From contig JAHFAB010000011.1 of NCBI GenBank assembly GCA_023250795.1, forward strand, positions 1 through 13,162: a stretch of DNA of 13,162 nt. Direction: 5' to 3'. The DNA is from Bacteriovoracaceae bacterium (GTDB lineage Bacteria > Bdellovibrionota > UBA1018). The stretch's first letter is position 1. Every line of letters starts with the position of its first letter. Below the pieces are notes generated by a model. That model was not told the DNA's origin and searched no databases. It worked only from the letters and a program-made list of their open reading frames with translations. Both the position numbers and the translations under genes were made by a program. Of the stretch, positions 7,374 to 13,162 are shown one piece after another.

Positions 7374-9392
7374 GTGCATGGGTGGAGCTTATATGAAGCG
7401 GCTAAAGTGAAAATGGTTTTTTTCATTTTATTATTCTGTAACTTCTCCGTAGTAGCCCAAGATGATCCAACATATGCGTTGGTGGAAATTATGATTCCTT
7501 GGGATTGTGTCCAGACTTCTGCTAGCGACATCCCAACTGATGAGGAGATCAAAATCGGAATAGATTTTAATTCTGGCAAGATTATTTCCCCCAGATTTGA
7601 TGCGATTATTAAGGATGCGGAAAGTTTACCTTTCGATTTTTTCCCTTGTTTACAAAATTTTGCAGAGAAATTTTTTCAAAATATTTCTAGTCAAAACGGA
7701 AAAATGAAAAAACTTCCTAGAAATTTTTATGACAATGCCGTTTCTAATATGGAGAAAAAAATCAATGAATATAGTGATAAATCATACTCGAAGGGGGCTT
7801 TTTTTCTCTTAGAACCTGGAGCGAGTATATTCCCTGCCCTAACTGATAATGATAAAAAATCAATGGCGAAAGAACTCAAGAATTCATGTGGAAAGCAGAG
7901 CCAAACAAGTTTACTACTGGATGATAGTTTTATTCGCGATACTTTGCCGTCTGTAGTAAACGAGATTGGACTATCTGATAATCAAGCCGGGTGTTTGAGA
8001 GCTATTGCAGCTAATTATTCTCAGCTTCTACTGAACTCGAGTTTTTCTTCTTCTCAGTGTAGCTCTTATCCAGAATTTTGTGAAAAAAGAAATCAATCAA
8101 TACAAAAAACTCTTTCTATTCTGAAAAATATACCAGATCTCAAAGAGTATTTTGAGGACATATTAGAAAATATAAATCGGTGTCCAGTAAACATAGAGTC
8201 AACGAATTATGAACTCAATAGTATTCTGGCACTTCTAAAAATAACAACCCCTTGTTTGTCTATGCAGCCGGGTGAATCTAATCGAATATCAGGGAATACA
8301 GGTTCAGGTTTGGATTCAAAATATCTTCTTACAAAATTACCAAATAAAAATGGTAAACCCGCATTTCGTGTTACTCTAGATATCGTTTTTAGAAAAAATG
8401 GGATAATCGATTTTGATCCATCATTTCATACCTATTTTAAGCAAAAGGCTGAAAAATGTCTGAGTGAAATAAAAGATTTCTTGAAGGGTCCTAACGGAGA
8501 AACGCTGGAGATCTCACTTTTAGCTGATTCTCCTCAAGAAATAAATTTGCCCCCAGATTTTTCTATTCATGTTGGGTCAAAAGAAGTGAGAGACAGTTCT
8601 TTTGAATGGAGCCCAAACTCTGATTGCTCTACAATTACACACGAAATTTTACATCATTTGGGTTTGGTGGATGAGTATACCGAAACTTCTTCTGGATTTG
8701 TTGTTCAGGAAAATGGAACGATTAGGCATCAAGAAGAAAAGGCTATCAAACCTGAATATGATTGTCGAATAAATGGTCCAAAAGACTCTATTATGGCGGA
8801 TCCTCTTAATGCTTTTAATAAAATTTTACCTGGAAAGGAAATTCTTTATTGCGAATGTGTTGATCTCGTTTTGCCCGCTGAAATAGACAGGCCTCTTGAG
8901 CTAGGGCCTGTTGGTGAGCCGTCCGGTGTTGCCCAAAAAAATTCTCCAGAGGAAGAAAAAAAAATTCGAGATGATCTCGAAAATAGAGCGGTTGAATCTG
9001 AAAAAAAATGTTTTGATACACTGAAAGGTATTTCGCTTCAATCAGGCCTATGTCCTCAAGGCACTAGGGCAATTACAAAAGAAATCACTTATTCTTCTTG
9101 GGAAAAATCACAAACTCCTAGGGACGAATTGACAGAAGCAGAAAAATTTGAAATCGATCGAAGTCAACATCGGAGATCTATTCGGGTGAGAGATAAAGAG
9201 GTTCGTTCTTCATTGCTTTATCCTGCACAATTTCGGGCGATTACAGAACCTGGGTGTTCTCTATCTAATAAGGTTTATTATCTCTGTGCACGCGAGGCCT
9301 ATAAAACTTCCCGCGCTTCCTATGGCAAAGACCGTTGTGATGTTGGTCTCCCCAAAGAGTGTCGTGAGGGAGGAGATGCTTGGCTCAGGTAA
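7374..9392 (+). CDS. Secreted protein with metzincin-type zinc protease site
   Basis: I do not recognise a named family. The 672-residue reading (GTG at 7374) has a signal peptide, with the hydrophobic core MVFFILLFCNFSVVAQ at 14-29 and likely cleavage after AQ; a start at 7407 or 7413 would give a more usual short n-region. The mature part has an N-terminal region of about 280 residues with scattered cysteines. It is followed by a domain containing THEILHHLGLVDEY: H423, E424, H427, G430 and D433 form HExxHxxGxxD, the metzincin zinc motif with Asp as third ligand. A candidate Met-turn, SIMAD with M474, lies 41 residues downstream. The last 180 residues begin with an acidic/lysine linker and end in a cysteine-containing domain (six Cys between about 544 and 664). 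The likely role is a periplasmic, surface or secreted zinc protease, unproven. It follows manC by 14 bases and overlaps the next gene by 13. Its DNA looks more AT-rich than manC. Confidence 0.82.
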   Translation: MHGWSLYEAAKVKMVFFILLFCNFSVVAQDDPTYALVEIMIPWDCVQTSASDIPTDEEIKIGIDFNSGKIISPRFDAIIKDAESLPFDFFPCLQNFAEKFFQNISSQNGKMKKLPRNFYDNAVSNMEKKINEYSDKSYSKGAFFLLEPGASIFPALTDNDKKSMAKELKNSCGKQSQTSLLLDDSFIRDTLPSVVNEIGLSDNQAGCLRAIAANYSQLLLNSSFSSSQCSSYPEFCEKRNQSIQKTLSILKNIPDLKEYFEDILENINRCPVNIESTNYELNSILALLKITTPCLSMQPGESNRISGNTGSGLDSKYLLTKLPNKNGKPAFRVTLDIVFRKNGIIDFDPSFHTYFKQKAEKCLSEIKDFLKGPNGETLEISLLADSPQEINLPPDFSIHVGSKEVRDSSFEWSPNSDCSTITHEILHHLGLVDEYTETSSGFVVQENGTIRHQEEKAIKPEYDCRINGPKDSIMADPLNAFNKILPGKEILYCECVDLVLPAEIDRPLELGPVGEPSGVAQKNSPEEEKKIRDDLENRAVESEKKCFDTLKGISLQSGLCPQGTRAITKEITYSSWEKSQTPRDELTEAEKFEIDRSQHRRSIRVRDKEVRSSLLYPAQFRAITEPGCSLSNKVYYLCAREAYKTSRASYGKDRCDVGLPKECREGGDAWLR

Positions 9393-10015
9393 AAAGATCA
9401 GTGATTTTTTGTTTTATTTTTTCTATCAACGCATGGTCCGCTGATAAATTAGTTCTTCGCTCCGAAGTCCATGCAGAAGATGGGCATCTGCTGCAACAAG
9501 CGATGGTTTTTGAAACTAAAAAAATAACTTTTGTGCGTAATTCAAACTCTTTTTGTGGACCAAGCCGAGAAGCTTTTCTAGGTGTTTTAGAAAAAAATAT
9601 GAACCCATTGTTAAAATCGCATCAAATGTTTGTTGAACAAATTAGATTAAGAATTAAACAAGGTGGGAACAAGCCATCAATAGAAAAATCAGATGTACAT
9701 GAAAGTCATTTTTTTATTAACCAGTTTGATTTGTCAGGACGTAAGCTTGACGAAAAATCAATTATGAGAATTTTATCCAGCGGTTGTGATGAACAAGGCT
9801 GGAAACTTATGTCTGGCGCAAAATTAAAAATAAACAAAAAAGGGTTGTTGAGCTTTATGAAAATCGAAACCATTTCTAATGGAAAAAACATTTCAAACAA
9901 AGAAATACCATTAAAAAAATTACATTGTCATGGGGTTGGACAGACACAAAGTCAATCGAATGTATTGGATTGTCCTATTGAAGGGTTTGGTTTGGCAAGA
10001 TTAATTGAAAATTAA
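9380..10015 (+). CDS. Small exported protein coupled to the protease-like gene, function unknown
   Basis: This 211-residue protein matches no family I know. It begins at a TTG (9380) inside the last codons of the upstream gene, with GGGAGGAG at 9368-9375 as a strong ribosome binding site. The nearby ATG at 9376 is in another frame and gives only a 22-codon ORF. The N-terminus is a clear signal peptide: Lys5-Arg6, core SVIFCFIFSINAW, and cleavage likely after SA at 20-21. The mature protein is about 190 residues, rich in lysine, asparagine and serine, with four cysteines in FCG, GCD, HCHG and DC contexts that could form two disulfides. No membrane segment or catalytic motif was seen. The 13-base overlap suggests a partner of the metzincin-like protein, such as an inhibitor, chaperone or substrate. 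The DNA is notably AT-rich, below 35% GC in places. Confidence 0.75.
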   Translation: MAQVKRSVIFCFIFSINAWSADKLVLRSEVHAEDGHLLQQAMVFETKKITFVRNSNSFCGPSREAFLGVLEKNMNPLLKSHQMFVEQIRLRIKQGGNKPSIEKSDVHESHFFINQFDLSGRKLDEKSIMRILSSGCDEQGWKLMSGAKLKINKKGLLSFMKIETISNGKNISNKEIPLKKLHCHGVGQTQSQSNVLDCPIEGFGLARLIEN

Positions 10016-10039
10016 GTGAGCAATTCTTTAGGGTTTTCT

Positions 10040-11167
10040 TCAAAATCTTTTTAAACTTAAAAAGTCTATCGGATATTTTGTTTTTCCTTCTAATGTTAGG
10101 TCAGCTAGGATTTCTCCCGTCACGCTTGAGAATTTGAACCCATGCCCTGAAAAACCTGCCGCAAAAACTAGACTATTAATTTCAGGGTGCGTATCTATAA
10201 TAAAATGTTCATCTGGAGTCATTGTATAAATACAGGAAGAAATCCGATCTAAATCAGTCGTTACAAGTGGGAGCGATTTTTTTATGAAATTTCTTACAGC
10301 ATCTATTTTTTCTTCGGGTATTACTAAAGCATCTTTTTCAGATGGATTTAGTAATGTTTCTCTGGAGAAGTGAGAGGCAATCTTGATGGTTTTGCCATCT
10401 AACATGGGAAATCCATAATAAAAATCTTCATCTGAGTGAAAGGCAAAGCACGGAACGGCATTCTCTAATCGATGTTTAGGAGAAGCTTTAAACCAGTGCT
10501 GGTACAAACGGTGTAGTTTGAGTGGCAAACCCAACTCCTTCAATAGAGCCCCACTCCAAGGTCCGCTGGTCACAACTAGTTTTGCAGCTTCAAAAACACC
10601 TTGATTAGTCCGAACTTTTACACAGGAGTTCAGTATTTCATAATCTAGAACCTTGACGTTTTCTAAGATTTGCGCGCCAAACTGTTTTGCAACTGATGTA
10701 TGTGTGAGTACCGCCCTTTCCACATGGAGAAGTCCTGCTTCTGGCTCAAAGAGTGCTCTCTGATTTTCAGCTGGTAAATAGATCGGAAATTTTTTAATCG
10801 CTGTTGGTCGATCCCATTTTTTCAGTTCTATCTTATATTTCTGTGCACTTTTTAACGTTCCTTGATACACGGCGCTCGTTTTCGGATCCGCATAAATCAC
10901 GAGCCCACATGGGATAAATATGCTTTGTTTAGATTCAGTTTCTAAATCTTTCCAGAGTTCGTATGCTCTGTTCAAAAGGGGAATATAATTAGAATGCTCA
11001 AAATAAGCCCTTCGAATCATACGTGTCTCACCATGAGAACTTCCGAAGTGATGACCGAGATTAAACTGCTCAAGACCTAAAACTCTGTACCCTCTCTTAG
11101 AAAGGTGGTAGCAGGCTGAGCTTCCCATCCCACCCACACCGATTACAATGACATCATAGGAGTTCAT
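10040..11167 (-). CDS. solA: FAD-dependent amine oxidase of the monomeric sarcosine/N-methyltryptophan oxidase type
   Basis: This family oxidises secondary amino acids such as sarcosine or N-methyl-L-tryptophan with O2, giving the demethylated amino acid, formaldehyde and H2O2. The N-terminal Rossmann motif is GVGGMG (10-15). GSSHGETRMIRR carries H45, R49 and R52, numbered as in Bacillus monomeric sarcosine oxidase. K262 and H266 match its K265 and H269, K345 its K348, and C312 (CIYTMTPDEHFIID) the covalent FAD cysteine C315. The active site is therefore complete, although the substrate is open and the symbol tentative. I use the ATG at 11167 (375 residues); an in-frame GTG at 11176 adds three residues. 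Neither has a clear ribosome binding site, so translation may depend on coupling to the gene 31 bases upstream. The stop is 24 bases from the convergent plus-strand gene. Confidence 0.9.
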   Translation of the reverse strand: MNSYDVIVIGVGGMGSSACYHLSKRGYRVLGLEQFNLGHHFGSSHGETRMIRRAYFEHSNYIPLLNRAYELWKDLETESKQSIFIPCGLVIYADPKTSAVYQGTLKSAQKYKIELKKWDRPTAIKKFPIYLPAENQRALFEPEAGLLHVERAVLTHTSVAKQFGAQILENVKVLDYEILNSCVKVRTNQGVFEAAKLVVTSGPWSGALLKELGLPLKLHRLYQHWFKASPKHRLENAVPCFAFHSDEDFYYGFPMLDGKTIKIASHFSRETLLNPSEKDALVIPEEKIDAVRNFIKKSLPLVTTDLDRISSCIYTMTPDEHFIIDTHPEINSLVFAAGFSGHGFKFSSVTGEILADLTLEGKTKYPIDFLSLKRF

Positions 11168-11198
11168 TTTGAACACGTTAGCAAGGCAAGTAATTGCT

Positions 11199-11561
11199 CT
11201 AATGTAATGTCTTTAGATTAAAACCAATAAACTCTTCTGTATTCGGGTTTTGAAAAGTCGTAGCGCTTACGCCAATCTCTCCGTTAAAATTCCATCTTTT
11301 AAAAACTACGCACCACCTGTCATTAGGTGCCGTGAGAGTACTGTAAAATGAAAGATCATGTTTGATGGTAACAATGAGCGGTTTTATTTTATTTTTATGG
11401 ACAGCCGTTCCACAGGCTTCTAGCGCAGCATTTCCGTTGAGATTCGTGAGCGAGTCAACTGTAATTGCAATGAGAGCCGGCTCGTCGGCACTGGAAATAG
11501 AGAACTGTGAAATAAACAAGCTCAGAAAAAAAACCACCGCCAAAAAACAAATCCGTTTCAT
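11199..11561 (-). CDS. Small exported protein, function unknown
   Basis: The 120-residue protein has a signal peptide: Lys2-Arg3, a long hydrophobic core to about residue 20, and likely cleavage near SSA at 23-25. The mature part is about 95 residues with two cysteines, in EACGT and RWCVV contexts, which could form one disulfide. I see no known domain or catalytic motif. The ATG at 11559-11561 has a very strong ribosome binding site, AGGGGGAG, read on the minus strand across 11574-11567 with five bases to the start. That site is buried in a predicted hairpin described separately. It lies between another small exported gene and the flavin oxidase on the same strand, so cotranscription is likely. 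Confidence 0.75.
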   Translation of the reverse strand: MKRICFLAVVFFLSLFISQFSISSADEPALIAITVDSLTNLNGNAALEACGTAVHKNKIKPLIVTIKHDLSFYSTLTAPNDRWCVVFKRWNFNGEIGVSATTFQNPNTEEFIGFNLKTLH

Positions 11562-11563
11562 AA

Positions 11564-11599
11564 ATGCTCCCCCTATGGATTGAACTACATGGGGAGCAT
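11564..11599 (-). promoter_or_regulatory. Hairpin sequestering the ribosome binding site of the 120-residue exported protein
   Basis: On the plus strand ATGCTCCCC (11564-11572) and GGGGAGCAT (11591-11599) are perfect reverse complements. They form a 9-bp GC-rich stem that continues inward, after a 2-base bulge, by ATG (11575-11577) pairing with CAT (11588-11590) around a 10-base loop. In minus-strand RNA the 3' arm contains nearly all of the AGGGGGAG ribosome binding site and ends two bases before the start codon. It could act as a translational switch or limit translation initiation. No U-run follows, so a simple intrinsic terminator is unlikely. The structure is seen in the sequence; the regulation is inferred. 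Confidence 0.65.
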
Positions 11600-11611
11600 A
11601 TCATAGATTAT

Positions 11612-12013
11612 TTATCGAGTCCAAATACAACTCAATTCATACGCTTTATTATTAAAATAAATTTTGCCAGCAACACTTTCATTATTTCCTGTTTTATTGA
11701 GCACAATTTTTTCAACTTCATTATCATCATTCGAGCTAACGAGCGTAGCATCGCCACTGATCAGCATAAGCTGATCTCTGACAAAATCTAAGAATCGATC
11801 ATCAGCAGAATAGCGAGATCTTTCTTGAATTGTAACAAGTGCTGTTCCAACATTTTTTTTATTTTCTTTGAACGTCACTGAAAGTGTTGGGTTTTCATCA
11901 GGATTGATATAGTGGGAACAGGAAAGTTTTTCTAAATTTTTTCCAGTGATCTCAGTCGCTTGAACTTCGACCAATGCAGCAAAAAATAGCATTGAAAGAA
12001 TAAAATACTTCAT
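11612..12013 (-). CDS. Small exported protein, function unknown
   Basis: The 133-residue protein begins with a typical Sec signal peptide (MKYFILSMLFFAALVEVQA), likely cleaved after residue 19. The mature part of about 114 residues is mostly polar and likely beta-rich. It has two cysteines, one early (LSCSHY) and one near the end (LSCIWTR), placed to form a disulfide joining the termini. This layout resembles small periplasmic beta-sandwich proteins, but I recognise no family. The ATG at 12013 has an AGGAG ribosome binding site, read on the minus strand at about 12026-12022. It is the first gene after copA, preceded by a 164-base gap with a promoter candidate and a composite hairpin, so it may start its own transcript. 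Confidence 0.78.
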   Translation of the reverse strand: MKYFILSMLFFAALVEVQATEITGKNLEKLSCSHYINPDENPTLSVTFKENKKNVGTALVTIQERSRYSADDRFLDFVRDQLMLISGDATLVSSNDDNEVEKIVLNKTGNNESVAGKIYFNNKAYELSCIWTR

Positions 12014-12062
12014 AATTTTCTCCTTAATTATTCCCTAAAAAGAGCTTGAAAAAGTTAGCATA

Positions 12063-12110
12063 CTCAAATCATTTTTCTGCTCACTCACAGTCCCAGAAAA
12101 CTCATTTGAG
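12063..12110 (-). promoter_or_regulatory. Composite inverted repeat in the leader of the 133-residue exported protein gene
   Basis: Two perfect 7-bp arms are nested in register. CTCAAAT (12063-12069) pairs with ATTTGAG (12104-12110), and TTTTCTG (12073-12079) with CAGAAAA (12094-12100), separated by a symmetric 3x3 internal loop in which one A-T pair can also form. The 14-base terminal loop holds a further ACT/AGT pair. The 48-base structure lies 49 bases before the start codon and 67 bases after the copA stop. No T-run follows directly; in minus-strand RNA the nearest begins about nine bases later. It may be a structured mRNA leader, an RNA processing or stability element, or a weak terminator for copA. 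Confidence 0.55.
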
Positions 12111-12143
12111 AGATTTGACTGGATTCTGTCGTTACAGGGACAT

Positions 12144-12172
12144 GACATAGCAGAGCTGTATTGGTGTGTCAA
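12144..12172 (-). promoter_or_regulatory. Candidate sigma-70-type promoter downstream of copA
   Basis: Read on the minus strand, TTGACA (12172-12167) is a perfect -35 hexamer. After a 17-base spacer comes TATGTC (12149-12144), a weak -10 that is preceded by TG-C, the extended -10 element. It lies within 35 bases of the copA stop and would start transcription near 12137. That would give the 133-residue exported protein gene a leader of about 120 bases containing the composite hairpin. The -10 matches the consensus at only three of six positions. Confidence 0.45.
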
Positions 12173-12177
12173 GTCTG

Positions 12178-13162
12178 CTAGTTTTTTAAAAATAATTTTT
12201 TCAGCATTCGGAAAAGTACAGGCCGCTTTGTACTTTTCTTCAGCCGTAGCGAATTCCCAATTACTGAAACAGAACTCAAGCTCATCGCTCCTGCAGCGAT
12301 CATTGGATTCAATAGAATTCCAAAAAATGGAAACAAAACGCCAGCCGCAATGGGAATGCCAGCGGCATTGTAAAAGAAAGCAAAAAATAGGTTTTGTTTA
12401 ATATTTGTCATCGTTGCCCGACTGAGCTTTCTAGCGCGCACGATGCCCATCAGGTCTCCCTTTACTAAAGTAACTCCGGCACTTTCCATGGCCACGTCGG
12501 TCCCTGTGCCCATAGCAATGCCTACTTGAGCACGGGCCAAGGCTGGTGCATCGTTAATTCCATCACCAGCCATCGCAACGATTTTACCTTCTTTCTGTAA
12601 ACGTACAATCGTCTCAACTTTTTGTTCGGGAAGAACTTCTGCAACGACTTCATCAATACCGAGTTTTTTGGCCACTGCCTCAGCAGTAGTTCGACTGTCT
12701 CCGGTCAACATGATTATATTTAGACCTTCATTGTGTAGAGAGCGAATGGCCGCTAAAGTAGTAGACTTAATCGGATCGGCTACGCCAATCAATCCAATCA
12801 ATGTTTTACCTGTGGCCACAAACATGACTGTCTGTCCTTCTTTGCGTAGTCCTTCAGCTGTTTGTTCACCATCTTGAGTTGATACTCCTACTTCTTTCAT
12901 CAGTGCAGAGTTCCCAAGAAATACGGTCAGATTTCCAATTTCACCGCGGACTCCTTTTCCAGTAATGGATGAGAAATTCTCGACTGATAAAAGAGTGATG
13001 GATTTTTCAATCGCGCCATTCACGATAGCCGTAGCCAACGGGTGTTCACTTCCTTTTTCAAGAGATGCTGCGAGTTTCAAAACTGTCGCTTCTTCGTTAT
13101 TTCCCATAGGAGAGCTCATAGCTATAACGGAAACAAGTTTTGGTTTTCCTTCAGTCAACGTT
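12178..13162 (-). CDS. copA: Copper-exporting P1B-1 ATPase, C-terminal part (5' end outside window)
   Basis: This P-type ATPase pumps Cu(I) across the inner membrane for copper resistance or cuproenzyme supply. The window cuts the gene just after the phosphorylated Asp: the first codons read T-L-T-E-G, the end of the DKTGTLTEG motif, so the TTG at 13158 is internal. Counting that Leu as 1, the fragment has the P1B SEHP motif (H39-P40), MLTGD and [11 protein letters not shown] of the P and N domains, and the last two membrane segments. These carry the Cu(I) signatures exactly: N-x6-YN-x4-P ([14 protein letters not shown]) and M-x2-SS-x5-N ([11 protein letters not shown]). The protein ends in a basic tail. 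The N-terminal metal-binding domains and CPC segment lie outside the window, and no copper regulator or chaperone was seen. Confidence 0.95.
   Translation of the reverse strand, partial: TLTEGKPKLVSVIAMSSPMGNNEEATVLKLAASLEKGSEHPLATAIVNGAIEKSITLLSVENFSSITGKGVRGEIGNLTVFLGNSALMKEVGVSTQDGEQTAEGLRKEGQTVMFVATGKTLIGLIGVADPIKSTTLAAIRSLHNEGLNIIMLTGDSRTTAEAVAKKLGIDEVVAEVLPEQKVETIVRLQKEGKIVAMAGDGINDAPALARAQVGIAMGTGTDVAMESAGVTLVKGDLMGIVRARKLSRATMTNIKQNLFFAFFYNAAGIPIAAGVLFPFFGILLNPMIAAGAMSLSSVSVIGNSLRLKKSTKRPVLFRMLKKLFLKN

Noticed and set aside
10047..10064. A/T-rich perfect hairpin (CTTTTTAA/TTAAAAAG) near the convergent gene ends, a possible bidirectional terminator.
   Set aside because: It lies inside the last codons of the oxidase gene, has only one G-C pair and a 2-base geometric loop, and has no clean T-run after it. 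Such symmetry is common in AT-rich DNA.
11173..11196. Small inverted repeat AGCAA/TTGCT between the 120-residue gene and the oxidase.
   Set aside because: It is only 5 bp with a 9-base loop, too weak to call a terminator or regulatory element.
11564..11791. Plus-strand open frame of 75 codons opposite the two small exported genes.
   Set aside because: It has no ribosome binding site, a Phe/Ile/Asn-rich composition with no pattern, and overlaps a well-supported minus-strand gene with a signal peptide.

Overview
The window is a dense bacterial chromosome segment of moderate to low GC. Gene content and protein style suggest a Gram-negative, two-membrane bacterium: lipoprotein maturation genes, a periplasmic binding-protein importer and many signal peptides. 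The ileS-lspA-lgt-plsY order and the style of the small membrane-anchored and exported proteins remind me of the Bdellovibrionota or former Deltaproteobacteria. That is an impression from the sequence only, since no database search was possible.

Plus strand, 1-10015. This is one nearly gap-free run of twelve genes, most overlapping the next by 4-20 bases, so it reads as one long polycistron or several tightly coupled ones. It opens with the C-terminal part of isoleucyl-tRNA synthetase (ileS, cut by the window edge at its KMSKS loop). Then come lspA and lgt, the enzymes for lipoprotein signal cleavage and diacylglyceryl transfer, and plsY, the first acylation of glycerol-3-phosphate. A complete BtuFCD-type importer follows: binding protein, FecCD permease and ATPase, probably for cobalamin or another metal chelate. 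Next is a small single-pass membrane protein of unknown role. After it a phosphomannose isomerase-type cupin and a mannose-1-phosphate guanylyltransferase (manC) make GDP-mannose. The run ends with a large secreted protein bearing a metzincin-type zinc site (HExxHxxGxxD plus a Met-turn candidate) and a small exported protein translationally coupled to it.

Minus strand, 13162-10040. Transcription converges on the plus-strand run, with only 24 bases between the two stop codons. In the direction of transcription there is a copper-exporting P1B-1 ATPase (copA, N-terminal part outside the window), then a 164-base gap with a candidate promoter and a strong composite hairpin. Two small exported proteins of unknown function follow. 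The second has its ribosome binding site locked in a 9-bp GC-rich stem. Last is a sarcosine/N-methyltryptophan oxidase-type flavoprotein that keeps all the active-site residues of monomeric sarcosine oxidase.

The most interesting points are the two RNA structures in front of the small exported genes, the unclassified metzincin-like secreted protein with its coupled partner, and the importer ATPase that lacks the conserved Q-loop glutamine. No tRNA, rRNA, CRISPR array, insertion sequence or phage gene was seen, and no gene-free stretch exceeds 300 bases.
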